Origin: an uncultured bacterium
GTDB lineage: Bacteria; Patescibacteriota; Minisyncoccia; Phycocordibacterales; UBA9973
DNA length: 9,429 nt
Reading direction: 5' to 3'
Assembly (NCBI GenBank): GCA_903862375.1
Contig: CAIOXR010000019.1
Span: forward strand, 1 to 9,429
The position numbers were made by a program, and so were the translations under genes. The notes beneath the pieces were generated by a model. It ran no database searches, was not told where the DNA came from, and saw only the letters and a list, made by a program, of their open reading frames with translations. Below are positions 1 to 5,574 of the stretch, in pieces. Within the stretch, counting starts at the first letter, position 1; each line of letters begins with the position of its first letter.

Positions 1-10
1 AATATTAAGT

Positions 11-295
11 ATGGAAAATCAAAAAATAAATGAGGAATATAAAGAGGAGCCAATTTTTTCAATTAAACAACGTGCCATTTTTTATCCATTTGTATTTTTT
101 ACAAATATTATAATTTTCTTTATAGTATCACCATTACTTTTACGTAATCATGATGGTGGAACAGACTACAGAGGTATAGTTGAAGTTATGGGTCTTGTAG
201 TGCTTCAAATAATTTTGAGCATTATAAGTATAATTTTTTATGAGACATCTTCAAAAAAGAATAATACTGAAAATGTACCTACAGACAATAAATAG
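11..295 (+). CDS. Small two-helix membrane protein, unknown function
   Basis: I do not recognise this 94-residue protein. It has a charged, hydrophilic N-terminus (about residues 1-22, rich in Glu, Lys and Asn). Two hydrophobic stretches follow, at about 24-44 (ending FFIVSPLLL) and 55-77 (GLVVLQIILSIISIIFY), and then a polar Ser/Lys/Asn tail. This predicts a small inner-membrane protein with a short loop (RNHDGGTDYRG) between the helices. There is no signal peptidase site and no known motif. Only ten bases of window lie upstream, so the start could be further 5', although the acidic/polar beginning fits a natural start. No terminator is visible after it; the next feature is the structured region read from the opposite strand. 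Its reality as a gene is supported by length, amino-acid composition and the clear two-helix pattern. Confidence 0.7.
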   Translation: MENQKINEEYKEEPIFSIKQRAIFYPFVFFTNIIIFFIVSPLLLRNHDGGTDYRGIVEVMGLVVLQIILSIISIIFYETSSKKNNTENVPTDNK

Positions 296-344
296 TTAAA
301 ATTTTGAACCAAATCTCTATATAGTATACAACTTTAAATTAATG

Positions 345-363
345 GTGACCCTACCGGGAATCG
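345..363 (-). repeat. Copy of the tRNA-Glu 3' end (first)
   Basis: The plus strand gtgaccctaccgggaatcg is identical over 19 bases to 775-793, the T arm and acceptor 3' strand of the tRNA-Glu. The sequence then diverges, so the T-stem 5' strand and the anticodon arm are absent and it cannot be a tRNA by itself. The divergent flank (364-378) instead matches the flank of the second copy at 566-580. Confidence 0.85.
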
Positions 364-510
364 TGAGTACACTTTCGGTCAGGAATAAATTATTTATCGT
401 CATAAATAATTTTTCACGACCCTGACTCATTTATTTTTCTTAGTAGAAAAATATGATTCCGTCTTCTGATTTCCCCGACGCTTTGTCTGCAGAGACAAAG
501 CTTAAAGTAG

Positions 511-548
511 CAAATGAAAAAGCCGACCTAAGTCGGAATTTTCATTTG
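511..548 (-). terminator. Probable intrinsic terminator (minus strand)
   Basis: On the minus strand a GC-rich stem CCGAC-TTAG-GTCGG (532-536 with 523-527) is followed by CTTTTTC. It lies inside outer A/T arms (511-520 with 539-548). It sits directly after the tRNA-end-like module at 548-565. It would end a transcript that started at the tRNA-Glu promoter, after about 340 bases. Confidence 0.55.
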
Positions 549-565
549 TGACCTTTCCGGGATCG
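548..565 (-). repeat. Copy of the tRNA-Glu 3' end (second, diverged)
   Basis: The plus strand gtgacctttccgggatcg matches the tRNA-Glu 3' end (775-793) with two substitutions and a one-base deletion. Upstream, ATTTG is also shared with the tRNA copy (771-775). The following bases tgattacactt resemble tgagtacactt after the first copy, so the two copies belong to one module class distinct from the real tRNA. Confidence 0.75.
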
Positions 566-724
566 TGATTACACTTATCGACGATTACATCTTTCACCCA
601 GTAGGTCATTCTACTGAATGAGGTATTTCACTCTGTATAATAACAGAGAACGAAAAGTCTTTCGCTTCTCCTCACGGTTCGATTTACTAATCGCCGGACG
701 CAAAGTATGAAGATACTTTGCTTA

Positions 725-781
725 GGGTCACAAATACTAAAATATCCTTATATTATAAGGATATTTTAGTATTTGTGACCC
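725..781 (-). repeat. 57-base perfect hairpin overlapping the tRNA-Glu 3' end
   Basis: Positions 725-751 are perfectly complementary to 755-781, giving 27 bp with a three-base loop (ATT). The right arm includes bases 776-781, which are the end of the tRNA acceptor strand plus the discriminator. The left arm therefore carries an inverted copy of the tRNA terminus (GGGTCAC on the plus strand). No run of T follows on the minus strand (it continues CTAAGC), so it is a poor intrinsic terminator. It could act in 3' processing or be an inverted-repeat scar. Confidence 0.8.
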
Positions 782-847
782 TACCGGGAATCGAACCCGG
801 ATTACCGCCTTGAGAAGGCGATGTCCTAACCGTTAGACGATAAGGCC
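776..847 (-). tRNA. tRNA-Glu (anticodon CUC)
   Basis: Read on the minus strand, the 72-base sequence folds as a complete cloverleaf. The acceptor strand GGCCTTA pairs with TAGGGTC (with G-U pairs), followed by discriminator A. The D arm contains GTCTAACGGTTAGGAC. The anticodon arm is TCGCC-TTCTCAA-GGCGG, giving anticodon CTC (positions 34-36), which reads GAG codons. The T arm is CCGGG-TTCGATT-CCCGG. CCA is not encoded; a single C follows the discriminator and then a long AT-rich hairpin begins. The 5' end lies about 11 bases after the predicted transcription start of an extended -10 promoter. The last bases of the acceptor arm are also part of a 27-bp inverted repeat (725-781), an unusual arrangement described separately. 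Confidence 0.95.
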
Positions 848-864
848 AAACTTAAAACTATTTA

Positions 865-873
865 ATTATAGCA
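865..873 (-). promoter_or_regulatory. Extended -10 promoter of tRNA-Glu
   Basis: The minus strand reads TGCTATAAT here, a perfect TATAAT hexamer with the upstream TGn extension. No convincing -35 element lies 16-18 bases further upstream, which is typical when an extended -10 is present. The predicted start is about position 858, leaving a leader of about 11 bases before the tRNA. The same nonamer occurs in front of rsmI. Confidence 0.65.
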
Positions 874-1013
874 GATGCAATATGAATCGTCCCCGGAATT
901 TACCTTCTTACAGAAGCAGTACACCTGTTCTGTTTTATATTTCATTATCATTCATATAAAACTAATCACAGGTCTTTCGCTTGGAACCTTTATCCAAGCT
1001 CAACCTTTCGAAC

Positions 1014-1042
1014 CGATGTCCTAACCGTTAGACGATAAGGCC
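1014..1042 (-). repeat. Duplicate of the tRNA-Glu 5' half (possible tRNA relic)
   Basis: These 29 bases are identical to 819-847: the acceptor 5' strand, the whole D arm and the first base pairs of the anticodon stem of tRNA-Glu. After them the sequence changes to GGTTCGAAAGG on the minus strand, with a 6-bp stem-loop (979-984 with 994-999) roughly where a T arm would lie. A normal anticodon arm and acceptor 3' strand cannot be formed. I read it as a pseudo-tRNA or as a recruited tRNA half at the 5' edge of the structured region. Confidence 0.75.
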
Positions 1043-1157
1043 CTAAAACATTTTGTACTCAAAATGTTCGGGTGAACAATTTTTTACAAAATTGTTATAG
1101 CCAAAACATACATTTATACTAATACAAAATACCAGAAAAATGACTTTTTTACAAGAA

Positions 1158-1188
1158 AATACCCACAAAATAAATTAATGTGGGTATT
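1158..1188 (-). terminator. Intrinsic terminator after the 63-residue minus-strand frame
   Basis: Positions 1158-1167 and 1179-1188 form a 10-bp perfect stem (AATACCCACA with TGTGGGTATT) with an 11-base AT loop. On the minus strand TTTCTTG follows. The stop codon of the minus-strand frame (1175-1177) lies within the loop. Confidence 0.6.
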
Positions 1189-1366
1189 CGGAGTAAAAAC
1201 CTCCTCCTTGTAAATATATTTTGTCCAAAAATAATATATTTATCGTAAGATAGAAAGATTTATGATCTTTCTGTGGGTTAATAATAATAAATATATTATT
1301 GAGTAATTCATACTCAAAAAATGAGAGTTCATCCTCCCATGATACATAATCTATTAATTCTTTCAT
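1175..1366 (-). CDS. Small hypothetical protein (63 aa)
   Basis: I do not recognise this frame and hold it only moderately likely to be a gene. It begins MKELIDYVSWEDELSFFEYE, an acidic aromatic-rich start. It continues with a hydrophobic stretch (NNIFIIINP) and ends in YLQGGGFYSEYPH. It has no clear membrane helix and no cysteine motif. Two things favour it. A terminator hairpin is placed exactly at its stop codon. A TATAAA hexamer (minus strand, 1371-1376) ends four bases before the ATG, the same short spacing seen at other starts here. There is no Shine-Dalgarno sequence. Against it, the region is very AT-rich and short open frames arise there by chance. It may also be the degraded end of a longer gene. 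Confidence 0.4.
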   Translation of the reverse strand: MKELIDYVSWEDELSFFEYELLNNIFIIINPQKDHKSFYLTINILFLDKIYLQGGGFYSEYPH

Positions 1367-1548
1367 GATGTTTATATTTTTAAATTAATTTATTAAATAA
1401 CCTTTATTTCCAAATACTATAGAGACAAAAGCTATTTAACAAATTAATTTGAAAAAAATATTAAAATACCAATTTATTATAAATTACCATTAATATTGAA
1501 ATTTTCAAAATTTTGGCCAAAATTACATATAATATTATTCAAACTTTG

Positions 1549-1557
1549 TGCTATAAT
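1549..1557 (+). promoter_or_regulatory. Extended -10 promoter of rsmI
   Basis: TGCTATAAT ends six bases before the ATG at 1564, so transcription is expected to start at or within a base or two of the start codon. This places a promoter inside any longer reading of the gene from 1513 and argues for the 1564 start and a leaderless mRNA. The 1367-1548 stretch upstream is AT-rich, and I see nothing else in it apart from the -10-like element of the minus-strand frame. Confidence 0.65.
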
Positions 1558-1563
1558 ACTCAA

Positions 1564-2256
1564 ATGCAAAAAGATATAGGAACTTTATATATAGTGGCTA
1601 CTCCGATAGGGAACTTGGAAGATATAACCTTTCGGGCTATTCGAATACTTAGAGAAGTAGATACTATACTTTGTGAAGATACAAGGACTACTAAAGTACT
1701 GCTCAATAAGTACGATATCCATACTAAAACTATGAGCTATAATGCTCACACAACAGAAGGCAAAGAGTCAGTTATTATAAGAATGCTAAGTGAAGGTAAA
1801 GATTTGGCTTTAGTATCAGATGCAGGCACTCCTTGTATATCTGACCCCGGAGTAATGCTTGTCGCAAATGCAAAAAAAGAATTTGGTAGTGATATAAGTA
1901 TAGTGCCTATCCCTGGACCAAGTGCTTTAGTATCTGCACTATCTGCTAGTGGAGTATCATCGGCTGAGTTTGTATTCTTAGGTTTTCTACCACATAAAAA
2001 AGGTAGAGAGACACTATTCAAAGAAATAGCAAATAGTAAAAGGGTAATGGTATTTTATGAATCTACACACAGAATACTTAAAACTTTAGCATCACTATCA
2101 GAGTATGCCCCTAATTTCAAAGTAGTAATAGGAAGAGAAATAACCAAACAATTTGAACAATTCGTAGAAGGGACACCGAGTGAAGTCTTAGAATATTTCA
2201 CTGTAAATAAAGACAAGCAAAGAGGGGAATTCGTAGTAATAGTTGAACCCAAATAA
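1564..2256 (+). CDS. rsmI: 16S rRNA (cytidine1402-2'-O)-methyltransferase RsmI
   Basis: RsmI uses S-adenosylmethionine to methylate the ribose 2'-O of C1402 in the 16S rRNA decoding centre. The 230-residue protein shows the tetrapyrrole-methylase-type fold signatures in order: VATPIGNLEDIT (11-22), CEDTR (37-41), SDAGTP (85-90), PGPSA (117-121), FLGFLPHKKGR, FYESTHR (164-170), GREITKQFEQ and a final GEFVVIVEP. The frame stays open upstream to an ATG at 1513, but residues MQKDIGTLYIVATPIGN begin the family alignment. A TGCTATAAT promoter sits just before the 1564 ATG, so I choose that start. E. coli RsmI is about 286 residues. This protein stops right after the catalytic domain and lacks the helical C-terminal extension. 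The gene is followed after 58 bases by a separately promoted small membrane protein. Confidence 0.95.
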   Translation: MQKDIGTLYIVATPIGNLEDITFRAIRILREVDTILCEDTRTTKVLLNKYDIHTKTMSYNAHTTEGKESVIIRMLSEGKDLALVSDAGTPCISDPGVMLVANAKKEFGSDISIVPIPGPSALVSALSASGVSSAEFVFLGFLPHKKGRETLFKEIANSKRVMVFYESTHRILKTLASLSEYAPNFKVVIGREITKQFEQFVEGTPSEVLEYFTVNKDKQRGEFVVIVEPK

Positions 2257-2280
2257 GTAGCTATGTCTACAAATTAAATT

Positions 2281-2308
2281 TTGATAAATTACAACTAAGA
2301 GGTATAAT
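2281..2308 (+). promoter_or_regulatory. Sigma70-type promoter, leaderless configuration
   Basis: A TTGATA -35 box (2281-2286) and a perfect TATAAT -10 box (2303-2308) are separated by 16 bases. The -10 ends six bases before the ATG at 2315. This is the best full promoter in the window, and it implies that transcription begins at the start codon of the 73-residue membrane protein gene. Confidence 0.7.
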
Positions 2309-2314
2309 GAACAT

Positions 2315-2536
2315 ATGAGAAAAGAAAGAACGTTACTTATCATAGGTGTATGGGTTGCTATACTTCCTTTTTTAGGTTTTTATGAAAATTGGAGAAAAAT
2401 ATTATTTGTCCTTACAGGTATTTGCATCGTATATCTAGCATATTTATTCTATACCGAAGCACGTATTCGTTTGAATAAAGATAATGATAAAATTAAGTCA
2501 TTTATAGATAATATAAATGATAAAGATTCTCAATAA
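2315..2536 (+). CDS. Small conserved-looking two-helix membrane protein
   Basis: This 73-residue protein begins MRKERTLLIIGVWVAILPFL. It has two hydrophobic helices (about residues 6-22 and 28-47) joined by a short GFYENWRK turn. The C-terminal tail is highly charged (TEARIRLNKDNDKIKSF onwards). The positive-inside rule suggests that both termini are cytoplasmic. I have the impression that similar short proteins with this N-terminus occur in other Parcubacteria-type genomes, but I cannot confirm this and no function is known to me. It has its own strong promoter with the -10 six bases before the ATG. It lies 45 bases upstream of the PF13200-like hydrolase gene with no terminator between, so the two and the following protease gene may be co-transcribed. 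Confidence 0.8.
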   Translation: MRKERTLLIIGVWVAILPFLGFYENWRKILFVLTGICIVYLAYLFYTEARIRLNKDNDKIKSFIDNINDKDSQ

Positions 2537-2581
2537 AAAAGATAGTTTTATAAGTTTATTATTTTGTTTTGATGAATAAGT

Positions 2582-3811
2582 ATGTTAAATAAAAAATTTA
2601 TTAAATTATTTATTATTAGTATACTCGCATTATTTATATGCGGGTTGTTTATTTATTCATTATTACCATTAATAAAACCATTTTTTATTAATGAAGTGAA
2701 GTATAATAATGAGAACTTTTTATCAACCAATACTATTACCGAAGAATTAAACCAAGTACCTACTATAAATCAAGGAGATGATACCAAAATTATTCCTACT
2801 CCTATCATCGTAACTCATGTTGAAACACCAAAAACTGTCAAAGCAGTCTACATCTCAGCATGGGTTGCTGGTTCTGCAAAGTTTCGTGATCCTATCATTA
2901 AAATGATAGATGATACAGAACTTAATGCCATAGTCATCGATGTAAAAGATTCGACAGGAAGAGTAAGCTTTGATATGCCTGTAACCTCAGTACAAAATGA
3001 AAAAAGTATTGAAAAAAGAATTCCAAATATTAGGGTACTAACAGATATGCTTCACAAAAAAAATATATATATTATTGGTCGTATATCTGTTTTCCAAGAC
3101 CCATATATGACCAAAAAACATCCTGAGTGGTCAATAACGAAGAAGAGTGATGGTACAGTTTGGAAAGATAGAAAAGGATTATCATTTATGGATCCAGCAA
3201 AAAAGGAAGTGCATGATTATATCGTTGCTGTTGCAAAAGGTGCATATGAAGAAGGCTTCGATGAATTAAATTTTGATTACATTCGTTACCCTTCAGACGG
3301 TAATATAAAAGACATAAATTATCATCTGAAAGAAGGGGAAACAAGAGCAGATAATATGGAGAAGTTTTTTAAATATTTATCAGCAAAAGTTAAAAAAGAA
3401 AAGAATATACCCATCTCTGCAGACTTATTCGGTCTGACAACTGAAGAAATAACCGATATGGGTATAGGTCAGGTATGGGAGAAAGCATTACCTTACTTTG
3501 ACTTTCTTTGTCCTATGGTTTATCCGTCACACTACCCACCAGGCCATGCTGGATATAATAATCCAAGCTTATATCCATATGAAGTTATAAATCGTGCGAT
3601 CTTAGGCGCAATAACTAAAACCGAAAAAGTAAATGGTGATAAGAATAAGATTCGCCCATGGTTACAAGATTTTGATATGGGGGCGGTATATACTAAAGAA
3701 TTAATTCAAAAAGAAATGAAAGCTGTATATGATAACAATCTTACTTCTTGGATGTTATGGGATCCAGCAAATAAATATACACCTTCAGCACTAGAACTTG
3801 TAAGTATTTAA
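2582..3811 (+). CDS. Membrane-anchored putative glycoside hydrolase (PF13200/DUF4015-like)
   Basis: The 409-residue protein has one N-terminal hydrophobic helix (about 8-31, an uncleaved anchor or signal). A low-complexity linker follows (about 40-85), then a TIM-barrel domain of the putative glycosyl hydrolase family PF13200. Recognisable segments are VKAVYISAWVAG (86-97), NAIVIDVKDSTGRVSFD (115-131), IIGRISVFQDP (164-174), FDELNFDYIRYPSDG (226-240), ISADLFG (278-284), DFLCPMVYPSHYPPG (307-321), RPWLQDF (358-364) and MLWDPANKYT (391-400). The Asp/Glu of FDELNFDYIRYP and SADLFG are the likely active-site carboxylates by analogy with related TIM barrels. The substrate is unknown; a cell-wall or surface polysaccharide is a guess from the family fold and export. 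The CtpA-type protease gene starts 22 bases downstream, suggesting an envelope operon. Length is typical and nothing looks broken. Confidence 0.85.
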   Translation: MLNKKFIKLFIISILALFICGLFIYSLLPLIKPFFINEVKYNNENFLSTNTITEELNQVPTINQGDDTKIIPTPIIVTHVETPKTVKAVYISAWVAGSAKFRDPIIKMIDDTELNAIVIDVKDSTGRVSFDMPVTSVQNEKSIEKRIPNIRVLTDMLHKKNIYIIGRISVFQDPYMTKKHPEWSITKKSDGTVWKDRKGLSFMDPAKKEVHDYIVAVAKGAYEEGFDELNFDYIRYPSDGNIKDINYHLKEGETRADNMEKFFKYLSAKVKKEKNIPISADLFGLTTEEITDMGIGQVWEKALPYFDFLCPMVYPSHYPPGHAGYNNPSLYPYEVINRAILGAITKTEKVNGDKNKIRPWLQDFDMGAVYTKELIQKEMKAVYDNNLTSWMLWDPANKYTPSALELVSI

Positions 3812-3833
3812 TAATTTTGTAATAATATAAATA

Positions 3834-5102
3834 ATGAAAATAAATAATGTATTTAACGTATTGAAAAAGCCAATAAAGATAAATAGAGTTAATTATAAAC
3901 TTATCGGTACTATTTTAGCATCAATTATTCTTTCGTTTGGTATTTTATCAGTTGGAGTATATATAGGCTATTCACATCGCCCAGAGATTGATAAAGTAGC
4001 ATCTGTAACGAATAAAACACCAAATTTTGAAACAACAGCTGATTTTACTCCATTTTGGAAAGCTTGGAATTTATTGAAAGAAAAATCTATATATTCAGAT
4101 AAAATTACCGATCAGGATCGTGTTTGGGGAGCTATACAAGGCCTTGCAAGTGCTTCAGGAGACCCGTATACAACATTTTTCAACCCAGAGGATAATAAGA
4201 TGTTCAAGAGTGAAATAAAGGGCTCTTTTGGAGGTATAGGAGCAGAGGTAAGTATAAAAGACAAAGTTTTGACGATAGTAGCTCCCCTTAAAGATACACC
4301 TTCATATAAAGCAGGTATCAAAAAAGGTGATAAAATACTTAAAATTGATAAAACTAGTACGACTGATATGTCTATAGACAAAGCGATAAGTTTGATGCGA
4401 GGAGAAAAAGGCACAACTATCACTCTAACATTATTACATCAAGGAGAATTAGAAACGCATGAATTAAAAATTGTTAGAGATACTATCGAAATTCCTACAA
4501 TTGAAAGTGAATCTTTACCAGATGGTATATCTTTGATTAAGTTTTATAGTTTTTCTGAGAATTCAGACAATTTATTCGCAAAAGCTTTAGATAAATTCAT
4601 AAAATCAGGCAACCATAAATTGATTTTAGATTTGAGAGGTAACCCAGGTGGATATCTTGATATTGCTGTAAATATTGGTTCATGGTTTATAAATGAAGGA
4701 GATGTAATAGTAAGTGAAGATTTTGGATCAAGTCACAAACCTGAATATTACAGAAGCCATGGTCCCAGAATTTTTAATGATAAACTACAATTTGTAGTAT
4801 TAGTTGATGGCGGTTCTGCTTCTGCCTCAGAAATACTCGCAGGGGCACTCAGAGAGCATCACATAGCTACACTTGTAGGTGAGAAAACTTTTGGTAAAGG
4901 ATCTGTCCAAGAACTTCTTGATATAACACCAGAGACATCATTAAAGGTTACTGTAGCCAAGTGGCTTACCCCAAATGGAATATCAATATCACAGGCAGGA
5001 TTAGAACCTGATATTAAAATACCATTTACCATTAAAGATTATGATGCAAAGCGTGATCCTCAGATGGATAAAGCTGTCGAAATATTAAAAGCTAAAGAAT
5101 AG
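3834..5102 (+). CDS. ctpA: C-terminal processing serine protease, S41 family (CtpA/Prc type)
   Basis: This 422-residue protein is an exported S41 peptidase that trims substrates at their C-termini. It has a basic N-terminus and one membrane helix (about 23-45). The S41 N-terminal segment includes the typical SGDPYTTFFNPED (108-120). A PDZ domain (about 125-215) carries the ligand loop GSFGGIGAEV and the AGIKKGDKILKID segment. The protease domain follows with ILDLRGNPGG (264-273), GGSASASE (326-333) and FGKGSVQ (353-359). By spacing to Bacillus CtpB, Ser330, Lys355 and Gln359 form the catalytic set, and all are present. The gene follows the PF13200-like gene by 22 bases. Its start has TAATAT/TATAAA-like sequence immediately upstream but no Shine-Dalgarno sequence. 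The substrate is unknown; tail-trimming of envelope proteins is the known role of the family. Confidence 0.95.
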   Translation: MKINNVFNVLKKPIKINRVNYKLIGTILASIILSFGILSVGVYIGYSHRPEIDKVASVTNKTPNFETTADFTPFWKAWNLLKEKSIYSDKITDQDRVWGAIQGLASASGDPYTTFFNPEDNKMFKSEIKGSFGGIGAEVSIKDKVLTIVAPLKDTPSYKAGIKKGDKILKIDKTSTTDMSIDKAISLMRGEKGTTITLTLLHQGELETHELKIVRDTIEIPTIESESLPDGISLIKFYSFSENSDNLFAKALDKFIKSGNHKLILDLRGNPGGYLDIAVNIGSWFINEGDVIVSEDFGSSHKPEYYRSHGPRIFNDKLQFVVLVDGGSASASEILAGALREHHIATLVGEKTFGKGSVQELLDITPETSLKVTVAKWLTPNGISISQAGLEPDIKIPFTIKDYDAKRDPQMDKAVEILKAKE

Positions 5103-5136
5103 TGGAAGAAAAAATAATTCCATTTATTAAAACGAT

Positions 5137-5574
5137 ATGAAAGTTATACTTACTACAGATGTACTAAAACTTGGTAATAGATATGAGTTAAAAGAATTAA
5201 AAGATGGTTATGCAAATATTCTTATCTCTAAAGGGCAAGCACTTTTAGCTACACCTCAAGCTATTTCGAATTTAGCAGCAAAAAAAGCTCAAATCGAAAA
5301 ACAAAAAGAAGAAGAAATGAAAATTTTTGATTCACTTATCTCTTCAATTGATAATAAAAGAATTGAGATAAAAGTTAAAGCTAATGAAAAGGGACATTTA
5401 TTCAAATCAGTCTCTACTCGTGATGTGGCAACTGCTATTAAAGATACTACAGGAGTTGAAGTTGATGAAAATTCAATAATTATGAATCACATTAAAGAAG
5501 TAGGTATTCATATGGTAGAAATAAAAAAGGGAAATAAAAAAGGTAAATGTGAAATAATAGTCAATAAAATCTAG
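5137..5574 (+). CDS. rplI: Large ribosomal subunit protein bL9
   Basis: bL9 binds 23S rRNA at the base of the L1 stalk and extends away from the ribosome. The 145 residues show the N-terminal domain (MKVILTTDVLKLGNRYELKELKDGYA...), the long charged connecting helix (about 42-75, KKAQIEKQKEEEMKIF) and the C-terminal domain (GHLFKSVSTRDVATAI, residues 86-101, matching the usual GKLFGSV segment). The N-terminal rRNA-binding loop is unusual. The common GYARNFLIPKG reads GYANILISKG here, one residue shorter and with the Pro replaced by Ser. The gene is solitary rather than next to rpsF or rpsR. A TATTAA hexamer ends six bases before the ATG, and there is no ribosome-binding sequence. bL9 is reported missing from some candidate phyla radiation groups, so its presence narrows placement. 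Confidence 0.93.
   Translation: MKVILTTDVLKLGNRYELKELKDGYANILISKGQALLATPQAISNLAAKKAQIEKQKEEEMKIFDSLISSIDNKRIEIKVKANEKGHLFKSVSTRDVATAIKDTTGVEVDENSIIMNHIKEVGIHMVEIKKGNKKGKCEIIVNKI

Larger units (their letters stand above)
345..1096 (-). other. Hairpin-rich, tRNA-Glu-derived intergenic region; candidate structured RNA
   Basis: This stretch has no convincing protein frame. It contains an intact tRNA-Glu, a 29-base copy of the tRNA 5' half and two extra copies of the tRNA 3' end. It also holds a dense series of perfect stem-loops (arm/arm): 387-397/402-412 inside 378-383/421-426, 432-440/445-453, 480-488/493-501, 511-520/539-548, 599-604/611-616, 631-636/643-648, 651-655/660-664, 680-684/689-693, 700-708/713-721, 725-751/755-781, 904-908/912-916, 932-940/954-962 inside 923-928/968-973, 979-984/994-999, 1047-1054/1061-1068 and 1075-1083/1088-1096. 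The tRNA parts all read on the minus strand, which is the likely sense strand. Linkers between stems repeat short purine motifs such as AAGCGAAAGAC (minus strand, near 654-664 and 974-984). It does not match tmRNA, RNase P RNA, SRP RNA or 6S RNA as I know them. It may be a large structured RNA or a decayed, repeatedly rearranged tRNA locus. Confidence 0.4.

Noticed and set aside
345..1096. The hairpin region as tmRNA, RNase P RNA, SRP RNA or 6S RNA
   Set aside because: Words such as GGGTGAAAGATG and ACAGAACAGG faintly recall RNase P, but the paired P4 signatures are missing. There is no tmRNA tag frame or resume codon, no SRP apical loop and no long 6S-like closing stem.
345..1096. Group I or group II intron splitting a tRNA-Glu
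   Set aside because: A 5' half and a 3' end are far apart, but the intervening sequence holds a complete tRNA and I find no intron core (P7/P3 pairing or domain V). The distal 3' copy also lacks the anticodon arm and the T-stem 5' strand.
345..1096. CRISPR array
   Set aside because: The repeats are few, unequal in length, clearly tRNA-derived and unevenly spaced. There are no cas genes in the window.
1513..1563. Longer N-terminus for RsmI starting at 1513
   Set aside because: The extra 17 residues do not belong to the family, and the stretch contains the TGCTATAAT promoter. The ATG at 1564 starts the conserved sequence.
1746..2252. Long antisense open frames within rsmI, and similar ones inside ctpA and the zinc-ribbon genes
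   Set aside because: They overlap strongly supported genes on the other strand, encode no recognisable motif and reflect the codon composition of the real gene.
5103..5127. Terminator after ctpA
   Set aside because: TGGAA and TTCCA can pair over five bases before TTTATT, but the stem is too short and the loop too long to support a firm call.
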